DNA of 64,000 bases from Brevundimonas sp. (lineage in GTDB: Bacteria > Pseudomonadota > Alphaproteobacteria > Caulobacterales > Caulobacteraceae). The stretch covers positions 134,006 through 198,005 of the forward strand of contig QFQU01000002.1 of assembly GCA_003248965.1 (NCBI GenBank). The letters are read 5' to 3'. Of this stretch, positions 7,962 to 17,406 are shown piece by piece. Both the position numbers and the translations under genes were made by a program. The notes beneath the pieces were generated by a model. The model made no database searches and had not been told where the DNA came from. It saw nothing but the letters and a program-made list of their open reading frames with translations. The number at the start of each line of letters is the position of its first letter. The stretch's first letter is position 1.

Positions 7962-10190
7962 ATGAATCGTCATGTGAAGTACGCGCTGCTGGCCGGCGCG
8001 GCGTGGGGCGTTATGGCGGGGGCTTCGGCCGCCCAGGACACGGAGGCTGCGGCTCAGGCGGCCAACGCCAACCAGGATACGGCGACCGTCGACGACATCG
8101 TCGTCACCGCCCGCCGCCGCGACGAACAGCTGAAGGACGTGCCGGTCGCGGTTTCGGCCCTCAGCGCCGAACGCCTGGAACAGACGGGCGCGGTCAACAT
8201 CACCGCCCTGCAGCAACAGACGCCGAACGCCACGGTGCAGGTCGCGCGGGGCTCCAACTCCACCCTGATCAGCTTCATCCGCGGCGTGGGCCAGCAGGAC
8301 CCGCTGTGGGGCTTCGAGCCGGGCGTGGGCCTGTATGTCGACGACGTCTATGTGGCGCGTCCGCAGGGCGCCGTGCTGGACATCTTCGACATCCAGCGCA
8401 TCGAAGTGCTGCGCGGCCCGCAAGGCACCCTCTACGGCCGCAACACCATCGGCGGCGCGATCAAATACGTCACCAAGCGTCTGGGTCGTGATCCCAGCCT
8501 GACCGCCCGCGCCGAACTGGGCAGCTACAACGAGCAGAACTTCCTGCTGTCGGGCTCGATCCCCGTGGGCGACACCTTCGCGATCGGCGCGGCCGTGGCG
8601 ACCTACAACCACGACGGCTACGGCAAGAACCTGAACACCGGCCAGGACCAGTACGACAAGGACGTCACCGCCTATCGCGCCAGCGCGGAATGGACGCCGA
8701 ACGACAACCTGTTCTTCCGCCTGGCCTGGGATCGGGTGGAAGACGACTCCAGCCCCCGTCACGGACACCGCGAAGTCACCTCCTCGGACGGCCTGTGGAA
8801 GCCGCCGGCCGGCAAGTACGACACCTACGCCGGCATCACCGGCGAACAGAAGGTGGTGACGGAAGGCGTCGCCCTGACCGGCGAATACCGCGTCAACGAC
8901 ATGCTGACCCTGAAATCGATCAGCGCCTATCGCACCGGGGACACGCACACGGTCATCGACTTCGACCAGACGCCCAACCCGACCCTGGACGTGCCGGCCA
9001 TCTATAACGACCGCCAGTTCACCCAGGAGTTCCAGGCCCTGCTGACCGGCGAACGCTGGTCCGGCGTGGCGGGCGTCTTCTATCTGGACGGCAAGTCCTC
9101 GGGCGCCTTCGACACCATCGCGGGCAATCTGGGTCTGGCTATCGCCGCCGCCGGTTCGGTGGACACCAAGTCCTTCTCGATCTTCGGCGACTTCAGCTAC
9201 GACCTGACCGACCGCCTGCACCTGTCGCTGGGCGGCCGCTACACCCGCGACGACAAGGACGGATCGGTCCTGCGCCTGTTCTATCTGGGCGCCACGCCGA
9301 CGCCCTATACCGGCGGGGTCAATCGGCCGATCTTCGCCACGCGCACCAACTACACCGCGTCCAAGACCTTCGAGAAGTTCACCCCGCGCGTCAGCGTGTC
9401 GTATGACTTCAGCGAGGCCGTCACCGGCTACGCCTCGATCAGCCAGGGCTTCAAGTCGGGCGGCTGGGACATGCGCGGCGACGCCGCCCTGGTGCCTCAG
9501 ACGGTCAACGGTTATCAGCCCGAGACGGTCACGACTTATGAACTGGGCCTGAAGGGATCGGCCTTCGACCGCCGCATGAACTTCGCCTCGGCGATCTTCT
9601 ATTCGGACTACAAGGATCAGCAGATCACGACCCAGCAGGTGGCCACGCCGCCGGCCGTCGGCATCGCCTCGGTCGTCGACAACGCCGGCGCCTCGACCAT
9701 CTACGGCTTCGAGCTGGAAGGTTCGGCCTATCTGACCGATGACATCTCGGCCAACTTCTCGGTGGGCTATCTGAAGAACGAGTTCGACAAGTTCGTCACC
9801 CTGGTGACGGGTTCGCCGGTCGACATCTCGGATCAGCGCAAGCCGCAGAACTCGCCGGAATGGTCGGCCTACTACGGCATGACCTGGCGCGGCGACATCC
9901 TGGGCGGCGAAATCCGCGTCACCCCGTCGCTGTCCTACCGTTCGGACTACCATCTGTTCGACGCGCCCGATCCCATCCTGGATCAGAAGGGCTATGTCCT
10001 GGCCGACGCTGCGGTCGTCTGGACTGCGCCCAGCAAGCGGTGGGAAGTGGGTCTGTTCGGCCGCAACCTGACCGACGTCCGCTACAAGGTCGGCGGCTAC
10101 AGCTTCCCCGGCGCGACCTATAACAACTCGATCAGCGCCTTCTACGGCCCGCCGACCACCTATTCGGCGCGCCTGACCTACCGCTTCTGA
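7962..10190 (+). CDS. TonB-dependent outer-membrane receptor
   Basis: A 742-residue outer-membrane gated channel that imports a substrate with energy from TonB. It has a signal peptide (LLAGAAWGVMAGASAAQ), a TonB-box-like stretch (DDIVVTARRRDE, about 45-57), a plug domain with the usual LRGPQGTLYGRNTIGGAI (about 145-163), a 22-strand barrel region and a terminal aromatic residue (SARLTYRF) as required for barrel assembly. It is the large type common in caulobacters and sphingomonads, often for plant or aromatic compounds. Between a divergent TetR gene and a downstream MFS gene, it probably forms an uptake unit. The substrate cannot be read from the sequence. Confidence 0.93.
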   Translation: MNRHVKYALLAGAAWGVMAGASAAQDTEAAAQAANANQDTATVDDIVVTARRRDEQLKDVPVAVSALSAERLEQTGAVNITALQQQTPNATVQVARGSNSTLISFIRGVGQQDPLWGFEPGVGLYVDDVYVARPQGAVLDIFDIQRIEVLRGPQGTLYGRNTIGGAIKYVTKRLGRDPSLTARAELGSYNEQNFLLSGSIPVGDTFAIGAAVATYNHDGYGKNLNTGQDQYDKDVTAYRASAEWTPNDNLFFRLAWDRVEDDSSPRHGHREVTSSDGLWKPPAGKYDTYAGITGEQKVVTEGVALTGEYRVNDMLTLKSISAYRTGDTHTVIDFDQTPNPTLDVPAIYNDRQFTQEFQALLTGERWSGVAGVFYLDGKSSGAFDTIAGNLGLAIAAAGSVDTKSFSIFGDFSYDLTDRLHLSLGGRYTRDDKDGSVLRLFYLGATPTPYTGGVNRPIFATRTNYTASKTFEKFTPRVSVSYDFSEAVTGYASISQGFKSGGWDMRGDAALVPQTVNGYQPETVTTYELGLKGSAFDRRMNFASAIFYSDYKDQQITTQQVATPPAVGIASVVDNAGASTIYGFELEGSAYLTDDISANFSVGYLKNEFDKFVTLVTGSPVDISDQRKPQNSPEWSAYYGMTWRGDILGGEIRVTPSLSYRSDYHLFDAPDPILDQKGYVLADAAVVWTAPSKRWEVGLFGRNLTDVRYKVGGYSFPGATYNNSISAFYGPPTTYSARLTYRF

Positions 10191-10216
10191 TCGCGACAAA
10201 AGACGCCTGATGCGAG

Positions 10217-10242
10217 GGGCGGCGGTCTCCGGGCCGCCGCCC
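10217..10242 (+). terminator. Stem-loop after the TonB-dependent receptor gene
   Basis: Perfect 9-bp stem (GGGCGGCGG / CCGCCGCCC) with an 8-base loop, 26 bases after the receptor stop. The following TTCGTGCTTTC is only a weak T-tract, so it is a moderate terminator candidate. Confidence 0.5.
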
Positions 10243-10262
10243 TTCGTGCTTTCGGACCCGGC

Positions 10263-10291
10263 TTGGCAGGCCCTGCGGCTTGCGGCTAGGC
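10263..10291 (+). promoter_or_regulatory. Possible promoter of the MFS gene
   Basis: TTGGCA (10263-10268), a 17-base spacer, then CTAGGC (10286-10291), which resembles the caulobacter housekeeping pattern with GCTA in the -10 box. It lies just after the receptor terminator-like hairpin and 46 bases before the MFS start codon. The match is partial. Confidence 0.3.
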
Positions 10292-10337
10292 TCGCTCCAA
10301 ACATGACGCGCCGAAAGGCCGCCCAAGGGAAACGCCG

Positions 10338-11876
10338 ATGACCTCCGACGTGACGACCGACGCCCCGTCCCGGACGCCCGACCGACCCGGCTACCGCTTC
10401 TATGTGCTGGCGGTGCTGATCCTGATCTATATGCTGAACTTCCTGGATCGGCAGATCATCGGCATACTGGCCGCGCCGCTGAAGGCCGAATTCAAGATGT
10501 CCGACAGCCAGTTCGGCCTGTTGGGCGGCATCGCCTTCGCCTCGGTCTATTCAACCCTGGCCATTCCCCTGGCCTGGATGGCGGATCGGTTCAGCCGGGT
10601 CTGGATCATGACCGGGGCGCTCGCCATCTGGTCGGGCTTCACCGCCCTGTGCGGCATGGCGGGATCGTTCGGGCAGTTGTTCCTGTGCCGGATGGGCGTC
10701 GGCGTCGGCGAGGCGGGCGGGGTGGCCCCGGCCTATTCGCTGATCGCCGACTATTTCCCGCCGCACCAGCGGGCGCGGGCCATGGCGGCCTTTGCCTTCG
10801 GCATTCCGCTGGGCATGGCGGCGGGCACCCTGGTCGGCGGCCTGCTGGCCGCGACCTATGGCTGGCGCACGGCCTTCATCGTGGTCGGTTTGCTGGGCCT
10901 GCTGGTCGCGCCGCTGCTGCGCCTGACGGTGCGCGATCCCCGGCGCGGCGGAATGGATATGGTCAAGACCCAGGCCGTAGAGGCCGCGCCGACCTTGGCC
11001 CCCGCCCCCGCCCCCGCTCCCGCAGGCGCGGATCGCGCCGGCCGGATCGCCGCCCAGATCATGCTGGGCCTGGGCGCCGGTCTGCTGGTTCTGGCCGGCG
11101 TCAGTTGGCTGATGGGGACGTCGCTGGGCAATCCGCTGGTGCTGGGCTTCGGCGGGCTGCTGGCGGTGGTGATCGGAGTGTCGCTGATGATCGCGCGGCG
11201 CACGGCCTCGGTGGTGGTCAAAAAACCCAGCTTCTGGCTGCTGGCCCTGGGCGCGGCCTCGTCGTCGGTGTGCGGCTATGGCGTCGCCGGCTGGTTGCCG
11301 CTGTTCTTCATGCGCAGCTTCGACCTGACCCTGAAACAGACCAGCGTCTATTACGCCGGCATCGCCCTGATCGGCGGCCTGCTGGGCATCTGGCTGGGCG
11401 GCACGATCGCCGACAAACTGTCCAAGAAGGGCAAGGGCGCCTATCCGCTGACGCCCGCCATCGCCTTTCTGATCTCGGCGCCCTGCTTCATCCTGGCGAT
11501 GAACTCGCCGTGGCTCATCGGTCTGGTTCTGCCGGGCGGCGGCAGCCACGTTCAGCAGCTGACCCTGGCCTTCTTCATCTTCCTGTTGCCCACGGGTCTG
11601 AACCTGGCCTGGCTGGGTCCGATCACGGCGGCGGTGCAGCATCTGGTTCCGGCGGCCATGCGTTCGACGGCCTCGGCCCTGTTCCTGCTGGTCAACAATC
11701 TGCTCGGGATCGCGGTGGGCTTCTACTACTTCGGCTGGATGAGCGACCTTCTGGCGCCGCGCTTCGGCGACGAGAGCCTGCGCTGGGCCATCTACACCGG
11801 CATGGGCTTCTATGTGCTGGCGGCGATCCTGCTCGTGGGAGCCTCGCGCACGCTCAAGCGGGACTGGGTGGACTAA
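10338..11876 (+). CDS. MFS transporter (spinster-like)
   Basis: A 512-residue major facilitator with about twelve hydrophobic helices. The first helix reads LILIYMLNFLDRQIIGIL and the loop between helices 2 and 3 carries AWMADRFSR, the pattern of the spinster-type subgroup. A roughly 35-residue Ala/Pro linker (PAPAPAPAGADR) lies between the two six-helix halves. It follows the TonB-dependent receptor on the same strand, so it is the natural inner-membrane partner for whatever the receptor brings into the periplasm. Substrate and direction are unknown. Confidence 0.87.
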   Translation: MTSDVTTDAPSRTPDRPGYRFYVLAVLILIYMLNFLDRQIIGILAAPLKAEFKMSDSQFGLLGGIAFASVYSTLAIPLAWMADRFSRVWIMTGALAIWSGFTALCGMAGSFGQLFLCRMGVGVGEAGGVAPAYSLIADYFPPHQRARAMAAFAFGIPLGMAAGTLVGGLLAATYGWRTAFIVVGLLGLLVAPLLRLTVRDPRRGGMDMVKTQAVEAAPTLAPAPAPAPAGADRAGRIAAQIMLGLGAGLLVLAGVSWLMGTSLGNPLVLGFGGLLAVVIGVSLMIARRTASVVVKKPSFWLLALGAASSSVCGYGVAGWLPLFFMRSFDLTLKQTSVYYAGIALIGGLLGIWLGGTIADKLSKKGKGAYPLTPAIAFLISAPCFILAMNSPWLIGLVLPGGGSHVQQLTLAFFIFLLPTGLNLAWLGPITAAVQHLVPAAMRSTASALFLLVNNLLGIAVGFYYFGWMSDLLAPRFGDESLRWAIYTGMGFYVLAAILLVGASRTLKRDWVD

Positions 11877-11894
11877 AACGCAGCCTGTGGACGG

Positions 11895-11924
11895 TTGCAC
11901 CTGCGAAGGGACGGGGCCTATAAG
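11895..11924 (+). promoter_or_regulatory. Putative promoter of sucCD
   Basis: TTGCAC (11895-11900), an 18-base spacer, then TATAAG (11919-11924), ending 36 bases before the sucC start codon. This is close to the general sigma-70 pattern and is the only such pair in the gap. Confidence 0.45.
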
Positions 11925-11960
11925 CCCCGCAACTTTCCCAGCAGATCGCGGCGGTCCCTC

Positions 11961-13151
<1,191 letters not shown>

Positions 13152-13197
13152 GCGCCGCTATCGCCCAGCAGACACACAGAATTCAGAGCACAGACAC

Positions 13198-14100
13198 ATG
13201 TCCATCCTCGTCAACAAAGACACCAAGATCCTGGTGCAGGGCCTGACCGGCAAGACCGGCGGCTTCCACACCGAACAGGCCCTGGCCTATTACAACACCA
13301 AGATGGTCGGCGGCGTGCACCCGGCCAAGGGCGGCCAGACCTGGACCGGCTCGCACGGCGAAACCCTGCCGATCTTCGCCTCGGTCGCCGAAGGCAAGGA
13401 AGCCACCGGCGCCGACGCCACGGTGATCTACGTCCCGCCGGCAGGCGCGGCCGACGCCATCATCGAGGCCATCGAGGCCGAAATCCCCTTCATCACCTGC
13501 ATCACCGAAGGTATTCCGGTGTTGGACATGGTGCGCGTCAAGGCGCGCCTGGATCGCTCCAACTCGCGCCTGCTGGGCCCGAACTGCCCAGGCGTCCTGA
13601 CCCCGGAAGAGTGCAAGATCGGCATCATGCCGGGCAACATCTTCAAGAAGGGCAACGTCGGCATCGTGTCGCGTTCGGGCACCCTGACCTATGAGGCCGT
13701 GTTCCAGACCTCGAACGAGGGCCTGGGCCAGACGACGGCCGTCGGCATCGGCGGCGACCCCGTCAAGGGCACCGAATTCATCGACGTGCTGGAGATGTTC
13801 CTGGCCGACGACGCCACGGAATCCATCATCATGATCGGCGAAATCGGCGGCTCGGCCGAAGAGGACGCCGCCCAGTTCCTGATCGACGAAGCCAAGAAGG
13901 GCCGCAAGAAGCCGATGGCCGGCTTCATCGCGGGCCGCACCGCGCCCAAGGGCCGCACCATGGGCCACGCCGGCGCCGTCGTCTCGGGCGGCAAGGGCGA
14001 TGCGGAATCCAAGATCGCGGCCATGGAATCGGCCGGCATCAAGGTCTCGCCGTCGCCCGCGCGCCTCGGCACGACCCTGGTGGAAGTGCTGAAGGGCTGA
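13198..14100 (+). CDS. sucD: Succinate-CoA ligase alpha subunit
   Basis: Partner of SucC. It is 300 residues, starting MSILVNKDTKILVQGLTGKTG (CoA-binding Rossmann domain), with NCPGVLTPEECKIGIMPG in the middle and the phosphorylated histidine at His257 in GHAGAVVSGGKGDAESK. All expected motifs are intact. It is transcribed with sucC, and a strong intrinsic terminator at 14194-14223 ends the unit, so sucAB downstream needs its own promoter. Confidence 0.97.
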   Translation: MSILVNKDTKILVQGLTGKTGGFHTEQALAYYNTKMVGGVHPAKGGQTWTGSHGETLPIFASVAEGKEATGADATVIYVPPAGAADAIIEAIEAEIPFITCITEGIPVLDMVRVKARLDRSNSRLLGPNCPGVLTPEECKIGIMPGNIFKKGNVGIVSRSGTLTYEAVFQTSNEGLGQTTAVGIGGDPVKGTEFIDVLEMFLADDATESIIMIGEIGGSAEEDAAQFLIDEAKKGRKKPMAGFIAGRTAPKGRTMGHAGAVVSGGKGDAESKIAAMESAGIKVSPSPARLGTTLVEVLKG

Positions 14101-14114
14101 GAACGCCCGCCCGA

Positions 14115-14138
14115 CTCCCTTTCCCTCGGGAGAGGGAG
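14115..14138. repeat. Small palindromic intergenic repeat
   Basis: Ten-base arms (CTCCCTTTCC / GGAGAGGGAG, one G-T pair) around a 4-base loop, just after sucD. A related GGGAGAGGGAG followed by GTCCTTAC occurs at about 21184-21210 upstream of prfA, so this may be a dispersed REP-like element. Confidence 0.4.
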
Positions 14139-14193
14139 CGGTCCTTACGCGCGGCTTCCACGCATTGAAAATGCCGCCTCCGGCGGGGATCAG

Positions 14194-14223
14194 CGCCCTC
14201 GGCTTCGGCCGGGGGCGTTTTTT
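14194..14223 (+). terminator. Intrinsic terminator of sucCD
   Basis: Ten-base-pair stem (CGCCCTCGGC / GCCGGGGGCG, one wobble pair) closed by a TTCG tetraloop and followed by six Ts. It is one of the strongest terminators in the window. Confidence 0.88.
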
Positions 14224-14357
14224 CTGGCCCCTGCGACCAAATTCTTACCCAAATGCCCCCTTTCGGCCATGACCCATTAGGAAAGCGGGCCTATATGACG
14301 GGCGCGCCCTTCACGGAGATGTGTCCGGCTGGGCTCCATAGACGAGACGAGAGAACC

Positions 14358-17300
14358 ATGGCGGACGATGCCGGTCGGCTGAACCAGGTCTTTGCCGAGA
14401 CCTCCTTCCTGTACGGGTCCAATGCGGCCTATGTGGAGGAGCTCCAGGAGAAGTGGGCGCGCGATCCCGGTTCGGTCTCTCCGGAATGGAAGGCCTTCTT
14501 CGACCAGTTGCGCGACAACGCCGCCAGCGTGACCGCAGCGGCCGAGGCCGGCGGCTGGGGCCGTGGCGTGGCGACCGATCCCACCGAGGAGACCGGCGTT
14601 TTCGACGGCCGCTGGCCTGCCCCGAAACCCGACCCCAAGAAGCCCGGCGCGCCCGCGCCCGCCAAGGCCGCGCCGGCCGCCGACGCCTCGCCCGAGGCCA
14701 TTCGCGCCGCCGCACACGATTCCATCCGCGCCCTGATGCTGATCCGCGCCTATCGCGTGCGCGGCCATCTTCAGGCCAACCTGGACCCGCTGGGCATTGA
14801 ACAGCCGGTCGAGAACCCCGAACTGACGCCGGAATTCTATGGCTTCTCCGGCGCCGATCTGGACCGGCCGATCTACCTCGACGGCGTGTTGGGCCTGCAG
14901 ACGGGCACGATCCGCGAGGTGCTGGCGATCCTGAAGCGCACCTACTGCGGCAATATCGGCATCCAGTACATGCATATCGCCGAGCCGGAGGAGAAGTCCT
15001 GGCTTCAGGAACGGTTCGAGGGACCGGACAAGTTCGAGGCCAACGCCTTCACCAAGGAAGGCAAGATCGCCATCCTGAACAAGCTGATCGAGGCCGAAGG
15101 CTTCGAACGCTTCCTGCACAAGCGTTTCCCCGGCACCAAGCGGTTCGGCCTGGACGGCGGCGAGGCCATGGTCCCGGCCTTGGAACAGGTCATCAAGCGC
15201 GGCGGCAATCTGGGTGTCGATGAAGTCGTTCTGGGCATGGCCCACCGCGGCCGCCTGAACGTGCTCGCCGCCGTGATGGGCAAGCCCTACAAGGTCATCT
15301 TCCACGAGTTCCAGGGCGGCTCGGCCGTGCCTAGCGACATCGAGGGTTCGGGCGACGTCAAATACCACATGGGCGCCTCGTCCAACCGCGAGTTCGACGG
15401 CAACCACGTCCACCTGTCGCTGACCGCCAATCCGTCGCACCTCGAGATCGTCAACCCGGTCGTGCTGGGCAAGGCGCGCGCCAAACAGGCGTTCGACATC
15501 CGCGAGGCCAACGCGGGCGTGCCCGAGGGCCAATGGGCGCTGGACCGTTCCAAGGTCGTGCCGCTGCTGATCCACGGCGACGCCGCCTTCGCGGGTCAGG
15601 GCGTGGTGGCCGAATGTTTCGCCCTGATGGGGCTGAAGGGCTATCGCACCGGCGGCACCCTGCATTTCGTCATCAACAACCAGATCGGCTTCACCACCAG
15701 CCCGCGCAACTCGCGCAGTTCGCCCTATCCGTCGGACGTGGCGTTGATGGTCCAGGCGCCGATCTTCCACGTCAACGGCGACGATCCGGAAGCGGTCGTC
15801 TTCGCCGCCAAGGTGGCCACCGAATACCGGCAGAAGTTCCACAAGGACGTGGTGGTGGACATGTTCTGCTACCGCCGCTTCGGCCACAACGAAGGCGACG
15901 ATCCGACCTTCACCCAGCCGCTAATGTATTCGAAGATCCGCGCCCAGGCCTCGACCCGCGAACTGTATTCGCAGCGCCTGATCGCCGAGGGCGTGATCAC
16001 CCAGGCCGAGATCGACGCCGAACTGAGCCGGTTCGAGACCTTCCTCGACGAACAGTTCGAGGCCGGCAAGACCTGGAAGGCCGACAAGGCCGACTGGCTG
16101 GACGGCCAGTGGAAGGGCCTGCAGGCGCCCAAGGAAGAGGCGCGCGGCGACACCGCCGTTCCCCTGTCCAAGCTGAAGGACCTGGGCCACCGCCTGACGA
16201 CCATTCCCAACAACGTCGACATGCACAAGACGCTGAAGCGGGTCATCGACGGCCGACGCGAAGCCATCGACAGCGGCCAAGGCCTGGACTGGGCCACCGC
16301 CGAGAGCCTGGCCTTCGCCTCCCTGCTGGACGAGAACTTCCCCGTTCGCCTGTCCGGCCAAGATTCGGTGCGCGGCACCTTCTCCCAGCGTCATTCGGGC
16401 GTCATCGACCAGACCACCGAAGAGCGGTACGTCCCGCTGAACAACCTGCGCGAAGGCCAGGCCAATTTCGAGGTGATCGATTCGGCCCTGTCCGAAGAGG
16501 CGGTGCTGGGCTTCGAATACGGCTACTCCCTGGCCGACCCCAATACGCTGGTCATGTGGGAAGCCCAATTCGGCGACTTCGTGAACGGCGCCCAGGTGGT
16601 GATCGACCAGTTCATCAGTTCCGGCGAACGCAAGTGGCTGCGGATGAGCGGCCTGACCATGCTGCTGCCGCACGGCTATGAGGGCCAGGGACCGGAACAC
16701 TCCTCGGCCCGTCTGGAGCGGTTCCTGCAGGCCTGCGCCGAGGACAATATGCAGGTCGCCAACTGCACCACCCCGGCCAACTATTTCCACATCCTGCGCC
16801 GGCAGATGCATCGGTCGTTCAGAAAGCCGCTGATCCTGATGACGCCCAAGTCGCTGCTGCGTCACAAGAAGGCGGTGTCCAGCCTGGCGGACCTGGCGGA
16901 GGGCTCGTCCTTCCACCGCGTCCTGCACGACGACGCCCAGACGCGGCCCGACGTGGCCGGGATCAAGATCAAGGCGGACAAGGACATTCGCCGTGTCGTC
17001 CTGTGCTCGGGCAAGGTCTATTACGACCTCCTCGACGCGCGCGAGAAGAAGGCCAAGGACGGCCAGGCGGTGGACGACGTCTATATCCTGCGTCTGGAGC
17101 AGTTCTACCCGTGGCCGATGCAGTCGCTGCGCAAGGAACTGGCCCGCTTCCCCAACGCCGAACTGGTCTGGTGCCAGGAAGAGCCGCGCAACATGGGCGG
17201 CTGGACCTTCGTCGATCCGTGGTTGGAGATCACGCTGGACAAGCTGGACGTCAAGGCCAAGCGCGCCCGCTACGTCGGCCGCCCCGGTTCGGCCTCGACC

Positions 17301-17366
17301 GCCGCCGGCCTGATGAGCCGTCACCTGAAGGAACTCGAAAGCTTCACCAACGAAGCCTTCGCCTGA
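14358..17366 (+). CDS. sucA: 2-oxoglutarate dehydrogenase E1 component
   Basis: Thiamine-diphosphate enzyme that decarboxylates 2-oxoglutarate and passes the succinyl group to the E2 lipoyl arm. It is 1002 residues from MADDAGRLNQVF. Visible landmarks are the N-terminal E2-binding segment (FLYGSNAAYVEELQEKW), a low-complexity Ala/Pro linker (about 95-115), HRGRLNVLA, the GDAAFAGQGVVAECF and NNQIGFTTSP thiamine-binding regions, RRFGHNEGDDP, and the C-terminal EEPRNMGGW. The frame extends 35 codons upstream, but the ATG at 14358 follows GAGAGAACC and matches family starts. sucB follows after 40 bases. Confidence 0.97.
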   Translation: MADDAGRLNQVFAETSFLYGSNAAYVEELQEKWARDPGSVSPEWKAFFDQLRDNAASVTAAAEAGGWGRGVATDPTEETGVFDGRWPAPKPDPKKPGAPAPAKAAPAADASPEAIRAAAHDSIRALMLIRAYRVRGHLQANLDPLGIEQPVENPELTPEFYGFSGADLDRPIYLDGVLGLQTGTIREVLAILKRTYCGNIGIQYMHIAEPEEKSWLQERFEGPDKFEANAFTKEGKIAILNKLIEAEGFERFLHKRFPGTKRFGLDGGEAMVPALEQVIKRGGNLGVDEVVLGMAHRGRLNVLAAVMGKPYKVIFHEFQGGSAVPSDIEGSGDVKYHMGASSNREFDGNHVHLSLTANPSHLEIVNPVVLGKARAKQAFDIREANAGVPEGQWALDRSKVVPLLIHGDAAFAGQGVVAECFALMGLKGYRTGGTLHFVINNQIGFTTSPRNSRSSPYPSDVALMVQAPIFHVNGDDPEAVVFAAKVATEYRQKFHKDVVVDMFCYRRFGHNEGDDPTFTQPLMYSKIRAQASTRELYSQRLIAEGVITQAEIDAELSRFETFLDEQFEAGKTWKADKADWLDGQWKGLQAPKEEARGDTAVPLSKLKDLGHRLTTIPNNVDMHKTLKRVIDGRREAIDSGQGLDWATAESLAFASLLDENFPVRLSGQDSVRGTFSQRHSGVIDQTTEERYVPLNNLREGQANFEVIDSALSEEAVLGFEYGYSLADPNTLVMWEAQFGDFVNGAQVVIDQFISSGERKWLRMSGLTMLLPHGYEGQGPEHSSARLERFLQACAEDNMQVANCTTPANYFHILRRQMHRSFRKPLILMTPKSLLRHKKAVSSLADLAEGSSFHRVLHDDAQTRPDVAGIKIKADKDIRRVVLCSGKVYYDLLDAREKKAKDGQAVDDVYILRLEQFYPWPMQSLRKELARFPNAELVWCQEEPRNMGGWTFVDPWLEITLDKLDVKAKRARYVGRPGSASTAAGLMSRHLKELESFTNEAFA

Positions 17367-17406
17367 TACACCTAGACGCCTGAAATAAGAGACAGCTGGA
17401 CCCGAC

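Noticed and set aside
7848..10304. 818-codon minus-strand frame opposite the TonB-dependent receptor
   Set aside because: Antisense shadow: the receptor on the plus strand has signal peptide, plug and barrel end, and the reverse translation is low-complexity.
14269..14297. Possible sucA promoter with TATATG at 14292-14297
   Set aside because: The -10 is fair, but no -35 resembling TTGACA lies at 16-18 bases, so it was not listed as a feature.
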